64,000 bases of DNA from Sphingopyxis sp. OPL5 (GTDB taxonomy: Bacteria; Pseudomonadota; Alphaproteobacteria; Sphingomonadales; Sphingomonadaceae). The position numbers and the translations under genes are program-made. How positions within the stretch are numbered: the first letter of the stretch is position 1; each line of letters starts with the position of its first letter. The notes beneath the pieces were generated by a model. The model made no database searches, was not told the DNA's origin, and saw nothing but the letters and a program-made list of their open reading frames with translations. The DNA is taken from the NCBI RefSeq assembly GCF_003797775.2, contig NZ_CP060725.1, positions 1,116,001 to 1,180,000 on the forward strand, given 5' to 3'. This document shows positions 8,267 to 17,243 of this stretch, one piece after another.

Positions 8267-10375
8267 ATGGCTTTCACCACCATCCCCGGCGCCGATGGCG
8301 ACCATATCACCTATTGCCGCGTCTGCGAGGCGCTGTGCGGCATGGTCGCAACGGTCGCCGACGGCAAGATCGTCAAGGTTCGCCCCGACCGCGACAACCC
8401 CCATTCGCGCGGCCATATCTGCGTCAAGGGCCCGGCGCTCGCCGAAGTCACTTACGACACGGACCGCGTCACCACCCCGCTGAAGCGCGTCGGCGGTCCC
8501 GGCGAGTTTGCGCCCGTCGGCTGGGATGAGGCGCTGGACGACATCGCCGCGCGCCTATCGGCGTCGATCGAGGCACATGGTCCGCAAAGCTTCGCGATGA
8601 ACACCGGCAACCCGCCGAGCATGGGATGGCCCAGCTCGATGGGCAATTATCTGTTCAGCCGCGCGATGGACTGCACCAAGTTGTTCACCCCCTCGTCGGA
8701 GGATATCACGTCGGTGGTTCTCGCGACGGAGCTGATCTTCGGCACCCACGGCTTCGTCTTCCCCGACCTCGCGCAATGCGACCATCTGCTGATCTTTGGG
8801 TCGAACCCGCTGGTCAGCCACGGCTCCTTGCTCATCGCCCCGCGCTTCAAGGAGGATCTGGTCGAGATCGCCGAGCGCGGGCGCGTGATCGTCGTCGACC
8901 CCCGGCGCAGCGAGACCGCGCGCAAGTTCGAGCATGTCTCGATCATCCCCGCCGGCGACGTCTGGCTGCTCGGCGCGATGGTGCAGGTCGTCATCGCCGA
9001 GGGGCTGGCCGACAGGGCGTTCGTCGCGCGCCATTGCATCGGCTTTGCGGAGCTTTCCGCGGCGATCGACTGGATCACCCCGGAGCTTGCCGCCCCGCGT
9101 TGCGGCATCGAAGCCGACGAAATACGCACGCTCGCCCGCGATTTCGTCGCCGCGCCGCGCGCCGCCGCAATGGGGCGCATCGGCATCTGCCGCGCCAGTT
9201 ACTCGACGCTGACCAACTATTTACTCCACCTCCTCAACCTGCTCGGTGGCAAGTTTCATAAGCCGGGCGGCGTCGGCTGGGGGCATGGCGGCACCGCGAC
9301 CGACGCGCAGGCGACGGGACCCGGCCAGGCACGCCACAAGCGCCACAGCTCGCGCATCAGCGGTCAAGCCTCGGTCTGGGGCACACAGTCGAGCCTGACC
9401 TTCCTCGAGGAAATGACCACCCCCGGCGACGGCCAGATCAAGACCTTGCTGACCGTCGGCGCCAATCCGGTGATGTCGATGCCCGGCGGGCCGCGCCTAC
9501 CCGAAGGCTTTGAGGCGCTCGACCTGATGGTGTCGGTCGACCTCTACATGACCGAAACCTCGCGCCACGCGCGCTACATCCTGCCCGCGACGACGGCGCT
9601 CGAGCGTGAGGACATCAACCAGTTCTTCATGAACCATATGGTACGACCCTTCGCCCAATATGTGCCCGCGGTGATCCCGCCGACCGGCGAAGCGCGCGGC
9701 GAATATGAGATTTTGCGCGACCTTGCCGCACGCATGGGCCGCGACGGCGCCTTCGGCAACATGACGCCGTTCGAAATGGCCGACGGCGCGCTGCAGGCCG
9801 GGATCGAGGGGCAGGACGGCCTCTCGCTGGCCAAGCTAAAGGCGAACCCGCACGGCGTGATGATCGAGCGCGGGCGCTGGGCGTTCGACTTCGAAAAGCG
9901 CATCGGACACCCCGACGGCAAGATCCACCTGTGGGACGATATCGCAGGCGAAGAGGTGACGCGCCTGCGCGCGGAACCCGATCCCGACCCGAACATGCTG
10001 CGCCTGATCAACCTGCGCAAGCTGCGCTCGATCAACAGCTGGATGCACAATGTCGACAAGCTCGTCCGCTCGGATTCCCCCGCGCTGCTGATCAACCCGG
10101 CGGACGCCGCCGCGCGCGGCATCGACGACGGCATGGCGGTGAAGATCTCGACCCAATGGGGCGCGATCGAGGTCGTGGCCGAGGTGACCGACGAGGTCCG
10201 CCCGGGCTGCGTCGCCTATCCGCATGGCTGGGGCCATCGCGGCGGCTGGCAGGGCGCCAATGCGCAGCCGGGCCGGAACCTCAACGAAATCACGCCCGCA
10301 ACCCCCGACCAGGCCGAACAGGTGTCGGGGATGAGCTGGCTCGAAGGCTTCCCGGTGGAGATTTGCGCGGCATGA
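8267..10375 (+). CDS. Molybdopterin-dependent oxidoreductase (DMSO reductase family)
   Basis: 702 residues. ATG 8267 follows AGGAAGGGA at good spacing; an upstream GTG at 8228 overlapping the sulfatase stop is less likely. An N-terminal [4Fe-4S] site is formed by Cys17-X2-Cys20-X3-Cys24-X27-Cys52. The Mo-bis-MGD domain follows, and the molybdopterin dinucleotide-binding domain lies in the last 130 residues. No twin-arginine signal is visible, so it is probably cytoplasmic. Electron partner and substrate are unknown. Its stop overlaps the start of the MFS gene (ATGA), so the two are translationally coupled, which hints that the transporter carries this enzyme's substrate or product. Confidence 0.88.
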   Translation: MAFTTIPGADGDHITYCRVCEALCGMVATVADGKIVKVRPDRDNPHSRGHICVKGPALAEVTYDTDRVTTPLKRVGGPGEFAPVGWDEALDDIAARLSASIEAHGPQSFAMNTGNPPSMGWPSSMGNYLFSRAMDCTKLFTPSSEDITSVVLATELIFGTHGFVFPDLAQCDHLLIFGSNPLVSHGSLLIAPRFKEDLVEIAERGRVIVVDPRRSETARKFEHVSIIPAGDVWLLGAMVQVVIAEGLADRAFVARHCIGFAELSAAIDWITPELAAPRCGIEADEIRTLARDFVAAPRAAAMGRIGICRASYSTLTNYLLHLLNLLGGKFHKPGGVGWGHGGTATDAQATGPGQARHKRHSSRISGQASVWGTQSSLTFLEEMTTPGDGQIKTLLTVGANPVMSMPGGPRLPEGFEALDLMVSVDLYMTETSRHARYILPATTALEREDINQFFMNHMVRPFAQYVPAVIPPTGEARGEYEILRDLAARMGRDGAFGNMTPFEMADGALQAGIEGQDGLSLAKLKANPHGVMIERGRWAFDFEKRIGHPDGKIHLWDDIAGEEVTRLRAEPDPDPNMLRLINLRKLRSINSWMHNVDKLVRSDSPALLINPADAAARGIDDGMAVKISTQWGAIEVVAEVTDEVRPGCVAYPHGWGHRGGWQGANAQPGRNLNEITPATPDQAEQVSGMSWLEGFPVEICAA

Positions 10376-11670
10376 CGGCCTGGGGATGGCCGTCGCCAAC
10401 CCGCGCCTGGTATGTCGCCGGGCTGCTCTGCCTGATCGCCGCACTGTCCTATCTCGACCGTTACATCATCGCGCTGCTCGCCGATCCGATCATCAGGGAC
10501 ATGGGCATCGATGCCACCGCGATCGGCCTGCTCATCGGCCTCGGTTTCGGATTGCTCTATGCCCTGTCAGGCGTCCCCGTCGCCTATCTGATCGACCGCG
10601 GCACGCGCGTGCGCATCGTCGGCATCGGCGTGATCGTCTGGAGCCTGTCGACCGTCGCATCGGGCTTCGCGCCCAATTTCGAGATATTGCTGATGACGCG
10701 CGCCGGGGTCGCGATCGGCGAAGCGGTGCTGGTCCCCGCGACGGTATCGCTCGTTGCCGACCTCTTCCCGCCCGAAAAACGGGCGCTGCCCATCGGTCTG
10801 TTCATGGCGGTATCGACGCTGATGGCGTCTGGGGCCTTCCTGATCGGCGCTTATGCCTTCGAGCTAGCGACGTCCCTCTCGCCCGATCTCGGGCTCAGCC
10901 CATGGCGGCTGACGCTTGTCATCGTCGGTGTACCCGGATTGGTCCTCGGCCCGCTCTGGCTGATCACCGTCGCCGAACCCGATCGCGTCGAAGAACCCGG
11001 ACAGGCCGACCAGACCAGCCTCGCGGCCGCCCTCGCCTATCTCCGCCGCCACTGGCGCTTCTACCTGCCCTTCTATCTTAGCTTTGGCGTGTCGGCGCTC
11101 GCGAGCTACAGCTTCATCGCCTGGACGGCGACGATGCTGACGCGCAGCTATGGCCAGAGCGTCGCCGCCGCCGGCGCGATCTTCGGGCTTGTCGGCGTGA
11201 TCGCGGCGGCGATCGCGGCCTTTTTCTGGCCGGCAATCAGCGCCTGGGTCTTGAAGCGCGACCGCGCCGAACTCGCGGTGCTCGCGCTCGCGGTCGGCCT
11301 CGGCATCGGCCACGCCGCGGTCACTGCCTTCCCGCTCGCGCGCGACATCGACGGCGCAATCGCGATCATCGCCGTCGCGACCTTCGGCTATGGCGCGGCG
11401 GGCGGCCTCGCGGTGCTGATCATCCAGCACATCGCCCCGCCGCGCATGCGCGCCAAGATCACCGCGCTCTATGTGCTGGTCGGCAATCTGGTCGGCCTGA
11501 CCTGCGGCCCGGCCTTGTCGGCGTGGATGTCCGACACCGTCTTCACCGGCAACGATGCGCTGCGCCAGAGCCTGTCGATGCTGGCGCTGGTCATGCTGCC
11601 GCTGACCGTCGGCCTGGTCCTGTTCGCCATGACGGCGCACCGCCGCGTCGCCGCCGACGAAGGCCGCTAG
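10372..11670 (+). CDS. MFS transporter
   Basis: A 432-residue polytopic membrane protein with about 12 predicted helices. The first helix contains the LSYLDRYIIALL pattern common in MFS carriers of sphingomonad catabolic clusters (spinster/ACS-like). The start is the ATG overlapping the TGA of the molybdopterin enzyme; a longer open frame from 9931 is only read-through of the upstream gene. It presumably moves an organic anion or a hydrophobic substrate across the inner membrane. It ends the arylsulfatase-molybdoenzyme-MFS transcription unit and is convergent, four bases apart, with the lipase-like gene. Confidence 0.88.
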   Translation: MTAWGWPSPTRAWYVAGLLCLIAALSYLDRYIIALLADPIIRDMGIDATAIGLLIGLGFGLLYALSGVPVAYLIDRGTRVRIVGIGVIVWSLSTVASGFAPNFEILLMTRAGVAIGEAVLVPATVSLVADLFPPEKRALPIGLFMAVSTLMASGAFLIGAYAFELATSLSPDLGLSPWRLTLVIVGVPGLVLGPLWLITVAEPDRVEEPGQADQTSLAAALAYLRRHWRFYLPFYLSFGVSALASYSFIAWTATMLTRSYGQSVAAAGAIFGLVGVIAAAIAAFFWPAISAWVLKRDRAELAVLALAVGLGIGHAAVTAFPLARDIDGAIAIIAVATFGYGAAGGLAVLIIQHIAPPRMRAKITALYVLVGNLVGLTCGPALSAWMSDTVFTGNDALRQSLSMLALVMLPLTVGLVLFAMTAHRRVAADEGR

Positions 11671-11674
11671 GCGG

Positions 11675-12925
11675 CTAGGGCTTGCAGGTCGGCGCGATCG
11701 GTCCGCCCTCGATCGCCGCCTTGGCAAAGGCGATCGCATCGGCTGCGGCGGCGTTCACAACGCCCGAATGATCCTTGTCCTTGTAGATACGCGCCTCGAC
11801 GACATTGCCGCGGCTGCACAGGTCGTTGACCAAGGTCAGCGTCGTCATCGGCAGCGCCGCCGTGTCAGCCGCGCCGATGCCGAAAAAGACCGGTGCCGCG
11901 AGGTCGAGCGTTGGAAAAGAACGCAAATCGACGTCGGTATCCCAGAGCCGCTTGAGCATGCCCGGCCGAAACGCCTTCGACGGATCGAGGTTGCGTGCGG
12001 CGGCCGCCTTCATCAGGTCGGGCAGGCACGCCGATCCGACGATCTCCTCGATCTCGCGCCCCTGTTCGGTGAAAACCGCATCGGCATCGAGATCGGCATG
12101 GGTGCGCGTGAGTTCATAGCCGATCATCGCATAAGCGCCGGTGACCATGACGTCGGTCGCGCTCGACGCGAGTCCGCTCTCGATCGCTTCGCGCGACAGG
12201 TTCGGCGCGCCCGTCGCGACAACGCCGCGCACCTTCAGTTCGGGCGCGTGGGTCGGCGCATAGCCGGCGGCCGCGACGACCGTTCCGGCGCCCTGCGATT
12301 GCCCGACGAGGATGACCTGATTGGCCGTCCCGTAACGTGCGTCGCGCACGACGGCCCGCGCGCTGTCGAGGAGGCTGTACGAACTCGCGCGATAATTGGA
12401 ATAGGGATGGATGCCCGGTGTGCCGAGCCCCTGATAATCGCTCGCCACCACCGCAAAACCGGCGTCGAGCCAGCTCGAGATATAGCGGCCATCGCGCTCG
12501 CCGCGCGGACGCGCCGACGGCGCGCAGACGTCGGCGATGCCGGTGGTGCCATGCGCCCAGGCCATCACCGGCCAGCCGCCCTTCGGCGGCGTACCGCGCG
12601 GGAGAAAAACCGCGGCCGAAACCGGCGCCACGCCCTTATCGGCGATGCCGTCGCTCGCGGTGTAGAGGATGCGCGTCGCCCTGCCCGCGCCGGGCACCGA
12701 AAAATCGGCGGGCAACGGCTCTTCGGCCAGTACGACGCCCACCTCGCCCGGCAAAGCACCGGACCAAGCGTAAAAGGCCGGCACGCCGCCATCACCGACG
12801 TCGGACGGCGCGGCCCTCGCCGGCGCCATCACAAGGCCGAGCGAGACGATCAACATGAACCCGGCCCGCTTTCGCAGCGCCGGGTTCATCGTCGATCTTG
12901 CGCCGCGCGAACCGCGACCGAGCAT
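11675..12925 (-). CDS. Secreted alpha/beta hydrolase, secretory lipase (LIP)-like
   Basis: 416 residues from the ATG at 12925, which overlaps the stop of the upstream TBDR. An internal ATG at 12889 gives a cleaner signal peptide (ending APARA) and may be the true start. The nucleophile serine lies in GQSQGAG at about residue 210, and an HGTTG oxyanion-type segment is at about 125-129. The layout matches the secretory lipase/triacylglycerol lipase group. It probably cleaves esters in the periplasm before import or oxidation. Overlap with the TBDR makes an uptake-plus-hydrolysis operon. Confidence 0.82.
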   Translation of the reverse strand: MLGRGSRGARSTMNPALRKRAGFMLIVSLGLVMAPARAAPSDVGDGGVPAFYAWSGALPGEVGVVLAEEPLPADFSVPGAGRATRILYTASDGIADKGVAPVSAAVFLPRGTPPKGGWPVMAWAHGTTGIADVCAPSARPRGERDGRYISSWLDAGFAVVASDYQGLGTPGIHPYSNYRASSYSLLDSARAVVRDARYGTANQVILVGQSQGAGTVVAAAGYAPTHAPELKVRGVVATGAPNLSREAIESGLASSATDVMVTGAYAMIGYELTRTHADLDADAVFTEQGREIEEIVGSACLPDLMKAAAARNLDPSKAFRPGMLKRLWDTDVDLRSFPTLDLAAPVFFGIGAADTAALPMTTLTLVNDLCSRGNVVEARIYKDKDHSGVVNAAAADAIAFAKAAIEGGPIAPTCKP

Positions 12926-15443
12926 CAGAATTTGACCGAGGCTTCGATGTAGAATTCGCGCGGATTATCGACGAAGGCCGACAGGTCGCTGAGCACGCCC
13001 GGACCGGCGGTGCCCGTTCCCGTGCCACCGGTGAACGGGATTTCCGAGCCGCCGGTCACCACCAGCTTGTTGCTCAGGTTGCGGCCGATCAGCGCCAGCG
13101 TCCAGCGATCGTCGCGGCCTTTCAAGCGCAGCGACGCGTCGAACTTCGTGAAGCTCGGCTGGATCGCGTCGGGGCGCAGCGTGTCGGAGAAATTATATTT
13201 GGCCGAATAGCTCATGTCGCCGCTCGCTTCGAGCGTCATGCCCGAATCCGACAGCTCGACCGCGTAGCTGGCACCGAGGCGACCTGCAAAGCGCGGTGCC
13301 TTGGGCGGCGTCAGCCCGTCATAATCCTGGCTGGTGAAGGGCCGCGGCGGGTCGCCGGGATTCACCCGAGGCGGCGCAAGCAGGTTACAACCCTGCGCGA
13401 TCGTCTGGCCACCATAGCATTGCCCGACATAATCCTTGTAGGACGCATTGTTGTAGGCCGCCGCGCCGCGCAGCGAGAAGCCGCCCGAACGCCAGTTGAA
13501 ATCGCCCTCGATGCCTTTGACGCGGAGCGTACCGGCATTCGCCACGACCTGCCCGATCGTCACTGGATCAAAATTCTGCACCTGCAGATCGAGATAGTCG
13601 TAATAATAGGCCGTCGCGTTAAGCGAAAGCGCGCCGCCCATCAGGATCGCACGCCCCCCGACCTCGCCGCCGCGGGCGCGCTCGGCACCGAACTGCCCGG
13701 CCGCGACGGTCGCCGCGGGGGTCAGGGTCTGCGAAATGTTGAACCCGCCCGATTTGAAACCTTCCTTGTACGCGGCGTAAAAGGTCAGGTCGCGCGAGGG
13801 CTTGTAGCGAAGCGTGACCTGCGGCGAGACGTCGGATTCGCGATAACGATCGTCAAGCCGCAGCCCGCCCGGAAACGCCGCACCAAAGGCGGGATTGGCG
13901 GCGAGCGACGCCTGGAAGCTGTCGCGCGATTCATAGCTGTACCGCGCGCCCGCCGCGAGTTCGATCGCGTCGGACAGATTCGCCGTCACTTCGCCGAACG
14001 CCGACATCGAGCTGCCGGTGAAGCCATTGTCGCGCTTGAACGTCACATAGGTCGGCCCCGCGGCGACAGCCGGCAAGGGGAAGATATAGGCATCGGTGTT
14101 GAAGATGAACTTGTTGCTCGACGCGAACAGCCCGAACAGCACGTTGACCGGCCCGCCCCACTTCGACTGGAAGCGCAGTTCCTCCGACGTCTGGCGATAA
14201 TCGGCGAGCTGCGAGAAGGTCGCCGGATAGGCTTCACCCGACACGTTGTTCAGGTCGTTCTGCTTGAAGCGGTAATAGGAGGTGATCGAGGTGACGTCAA
14301 AAACGTCGCTCTCCAGCGTCGCGGTCAGGATACCGAAACCCGATTTGAGCCGCGAATACATGTGTCCGTCGCCGGCATAGCGATAATCGAGGTTCGCCAC
14401 CTCGACGGGGATCGTCGAGCTGTCCGACCGGCCGTTGATGACGCAATCGGCATTAGGACTCGGCGGAATGCCGTTGGCGGCGAAGGGCGTGGTGCGACCG
14501 CCGCCGCAGATGCGCTCGATGATGTCAGTCGGGCCGCCGTCCTTCTGGTCGGTGTAGCCGCTTTTGACCTGGAAGGTCAGATTGTCGGTGGCGTCCCATT
14601 CGAGCGTCGCACGTCCGCTATAGGTACGGCCGCCGCCGCGATATTTGCTGTTGCTGTGACGCTGGAGGCCGAACGGGTCGGTATAGGTCGCCGCGGCGGT
14701 GTTGGTGAAGGCGCCCTCGCTGTCCGCGATGCGGAAGGCCAGGCGCGCGCGCAGCCCGTCGGCGAGCGGACCCGAAATATAACCCTCGCCATATTTCTCC
14801 TGCGCCTCGAAACCATAGCCCGCCTTGAATCCCGCCTCGAAGACGTCGCGCGGGTTGTTCGTGGTGACCGCGATCAGGCCCGCGGTGGCATTCTTGCCGA
14901 AGAACAAGGCCTGCGGCCCCTTGAGCACCTCGACGCGCTGGACGTCATATTGGCTGAGACCGATCTCGCGGCCGCGGCTCATTGGCATGCCGTCGACGAC
15001 GAAGGACACCGACTGGTCGAAACCCGCGCTGAGCGCGGTCGAACCGACGCCGCGGAGGAAGATGCTGGCCGACGACCCCGACGCCGCCTTGCCCGCGACC
15101 ATCGTCGGCACGAGCTGCGCGATATCGTTAAAGTCGGTGACCGCGTAATTGTCGAGCGCCGCGCCGCCGAGCGCGGTGATCGCGACCGGGGCGTCGATCA
15201 GTCGCTCGTCGCGGCGGCGCGCGGTGACGATGATTTCGGCGTCGTTGCCGGCATTGGCTTCGTCGGCGGGCGGCGGCGCGGGGGCGGCGGCGCGGCGGGC
15301 GGCGGCGCGGCGGGCGGCGGCGCGGCGGGCGGCGGCGCGGCGGGCGCGTCCTGCGCATAAGCGGGCGCAGCAACCGCCGCGAGCGCGATAACCGATGCCA
15401 GGCAAGCGTAGCGAATTGCAGGACGCGAAACTTTGCGATCCAT
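12925..15443 (-). CDS. TonB-dependent receptor, reading frame shifted after the signal peptide
   Basis: The natural start is ATG 15443, behind GGGAGGAGACGGTC. That frame gives a clear signal peptide (ending AYAQ) and a proline/alanine linker of four AAPPP units, and then leaves the receptor frame. The plug and barrel (TonB box AEIIVTARRR, about 790 more residues, ending in the aromatic tail ASVKF) are in another frame. The two frames would join if the run of five G at 15280-15284 had six or three. As written, the body has no signal peptide of its own. This is either a sequencing or assembly error in GC-rich DNA, a true inactivation, or slippage-dependent expression. The intact protein would be an outer-membrane receptor coupled to the lipase-like gene. 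Confidence 0.85.
15285..15344. repeat. Four 15-bp tandem repeats coding an AAPPP linker
   Basis: Four identical 15-base units (forward strand CGGCGGCGCGGCGGG) in the linker between signal peptide and TonB box of the receptor. The unit length is a multiple of three, so copy-number change alone keeps the frame. The adjoining G5 run (15280-15284) is where the frame is lost. Confidence 0.9.
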
Positions 15444-15494
15444 GACCGTCTCCTCCCAAAGGTCGAGCCGTCAGCTGCGGCCCTGTGGGATTTA

Positions 15495-15511
15495 ACCTAC
15501 AGTCATTAGAT
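15495..15511. promoter_or_regulatory. Operator-like dyad ACCTA-N7-TAGAT (site 2 of 4)
   Basis: Lies 52 bases upstream of the TBDR start at 15443. The following TTTAA also matches site 3. The surrounding 20 bases match the copy at 16498-16517 at 16 positions. Confidence 0.55.
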
Positions 15512-15600
15512 TTAAAGTCAATCGCAAATTTAACGCCGTAAGGTTTTCGGCGGACACATATGATCCATCATAAAATCTGATACTTAGTGCCAAATCTCTA

Positions 15601-16455
15601 TCACGACACCGGCATCAGTAACCGCTTCGCAAAAGCGATCACGCCATCGTTGAATGCGTCGTTGCGATCGCCCGCTACCATATGTCCGGCGCCCTGCACG
15701 TCGAGGATTGCGAGCCGCGGCACCTGCCGCCGAAAGGCCGCGATCCCGGCCTCGCTGACGACGTCGCTCGACAGCCCGCGGACCAACAGCACCGGCATGT
15801 CGACCAGCGCGCCCAGCGTTTCGGTCGCACGCTCGACGACGATATGATGCGTCGTCGGCGCGGTATCGAGGATGCGCGGGTCCCAATGCCAGTACAGGCG
15901 CCCCTCTCGCGGGCGCAGATTCTTCATCAGCCCGCTTGTGTCGGTTGGCCGCGTACGCTGCGGGTTATAGGCCGCGACCGCTGCCGCCGCCTCGTCGATG
16001 CTCGCAAAGCCTTCGCGATGCCCGTGCATGAAGCCGACGATGCGCTCGATCCCGCGCGGATCGGGTTCGGGCACGATATCGACGAGCACGACGCCCGCGG
16101 GCCGCAGCCCTTCGTGCACCGCCTGGATCGCGGTCGCTCCGCCCAACGATGCGCCGACGAGGACGAACGGCACGCGCAGATCGGCCACCACCGCGCGCAG
16201 ATCGGCCGCGCGGTCGCTGAGCGCATAGGCGCCGGTGGGCGACCAGTCGCTGTCGCCATGCCCGCGCGCGTCGAAGTTGATCACTTGCAATCCCGCGTCG
16301 AGCAGACTGTCGACGGCACGGCTCCAGCTGTGTCGCGTCTGCCCGCCGCCGTGGAGCAGGATCACGCACGGCGCATCCGCCACCCCGCCGCGATCACCGA
16401 CAAGTTCGACTCCGTCCGAAGACACGAACACACGGGTCTGCAAGTGATCCGTCAT
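15601..16455 (-). CDS. Alpha/beta hydrolase
   Basis: 284 residues with no signal peptide, so cytoplasmic. ATG 16455 has GAGGAGAGCC upstream; an earlier in-frame start would run into the opposite TetR gene. HGGGQTRHSW (about 35-44) forms the oxyanion region, Ser103 is in GASLGG, and the C-terminal GAGHMV supplies the histidine. It is a generic serine hydrolase, for example an ester or ring-cleavage (C-C) hydrolase; the reaction cannot be fixed from sequence. It is divergent from a TetR gene with a shared operator between them, so it is probably that regulator's direct target. Confidence 0.85.
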   Translation of the reverse strand: MTDHLQTRVFVSSDGVELVGDRGGVADAPCVILLHGGGQTRHSWSRAVDSLLDAGLQVINFDARGHGDSDWSPTGAYALSDRAADLRAVVADLRVPFVLVGASLGGATAIQAVHEGLRPAGVVLVDIVPEPDPRGIERIVGFMHGHREGFASIDEAAAAVAAYNPQRTRPTDTSGLMKNLRPREGRLYWHWDPRILDTAPTTHHIVVERATETLGALVDMPVLLVRGLSSDVVSEAGIAAFRRQVPRLAILDVQGAGHMVAGDRNDAFNDGVIAFAKRLLMPVS

Positions 16456-16494
16456 CGACTGGCTCTCCTCATACTCGACAATGATCTCGGGATT

Positions 16495-16511
16495 ATCTAA
16501 CGTCAATAGAT
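16495..16511. promoter_or_regulatory. Operator-like dyad ATCTA-N7-TAGAT (site 3 of 4, perfect arms)
   Basis: The best copy of the motif, with perfectly inverted five-base arms. It lies 40 bases before the hydrolase start and 60 bases before the TetR start, as expected for an autoregulated divergent operator. Confidence 0.6.
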
Positions 16512-16570
16512 TTAACGGGCCACCCCAAGCGGCGGCGTTTTTGTACTGGCACGCGCCCGCCCGCGCTGCC

Positions 16571-17242
16571 ATGAGCAATTTGGGCAAGGGGAAAATTTCG
16601 TTGGCACGGCCATCCAAACCGCTGATATCGCGCGCTAATGCGGCCGAGGCCGCGCTTGAGGTGATCGACGAGGTCGGGCTTGAGGAACTGAGCCTCAACC
16701 TCGTCGCGCGCAAACTCGGAGTGCGGCCGCCCTCACTCTACCATCATTTCAAGGACAAGTCGGAACTGCTCCAGGAGGTCGCGCGCATGATGTTCGTGCG
16801 CATCCCGACGGTGAACGATCCCGCGCTGTCCTTCGAGGAACAGATCATCGCGCGCTGCGTGGTGACCCGCCGCACCCTGCTCAAACATCCCAATGCCGCG
16901 CCGCTGATGCTGCGCTATTTCCCGCGTCACCTGCTGCTCGCCGCCTATGAACGCGCGGCGTCCGAGGAACCCTACCCCCCGTCGATCCACCTGACCGTGA
17001 TCGATGCGATTGAGAAATATACCTTCGGAACCGCGCTGTTCGAGGCGTCGGCTCAGGTGCGCGGCATCCCGGTGATCCCGGCGGTCGATGCGGCCAAATA
17101 TCCTTACTTCGCCAAAGCTGTGGACGACAATCCCTTTGGCGACGAAGAGATGTTCGTCGAGGCGCTGCGCATGTTCCTGGTCGGCGTCAGGCGCCGCCTG
17201 GGCACGGATACCATCGGCGCGCCGCTCGGCGACGCCGACTAG
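16571..17242 (+). CDS. TetR/AcrR family transcriptional regulator
   Basis: 223 residues from ATG 16571; a longer frame from 16481 would cover the operator and is unlikely. The helix-turn-helix at about residues 25-65 contains LSLNLVARKLGVRPPSLYHHF, and the C-terminal domain is of the larger TetR_C type. It is divergent from the hydrolase gene and convergent with the P450 operon. The dyad in its promoter recurs before the TBDR operon, the Rieske/GMC pair and the first TBDR, so it is the best candidate for the pathway repressor of blocks A and B (inference). Confidence 0.88.
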   Translation: MSNLGKGKISLARPSKPLISRANAAEAALEVIDEVGLEELSLNLVARKLGVRPPSLYHHFKDKSELLQEVARMMFVRIPTVNDPALSFEEQIIARCVVTRRTLLKHPNAAPLMLRYFPRHLLLAAYERAASEEPYPPSIHLTVIDAIEKYTFGTALFEASAQVRGIPVIPAVDAAKYPYFAKAVDDNPFGDEEMFVEALRMFLVGVRRRLGTDTIGAPLGDAD

Positions 17243-17243
17243 G

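Noticed and set aside
9931..10371. Long N-terminal extension of the MFS transporter
   Set aside because: This part is read-through in the molybdoenzyme gene; ATG 10372 gives a normal first helix and ATGA coupling.
15285..15344. 15-bp tandem repeat as a phase-variation switch
   Set aside because: The unit is a multiple of three, so copy change cannot shift the frame; only the neighbouring G run can.
12898..15360. 820-codon open frame on the forward strand across the TBDR
   Set aside because: It is the antisense shadow of a high-G+C receptor gene: it lacks a ribosome site, is Arg/Ala-rich without domains, and the reverse strand has clear receptor motifs.
15444..15459. TTG at 15459 as the receptor start, giving an unbroken 844-codon frame
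   Set aside because: It starts inside the ribosome site and yields an Arg/Ala-rich N-terminus with no signal peptide, impossible for an outer-membrane receptor.
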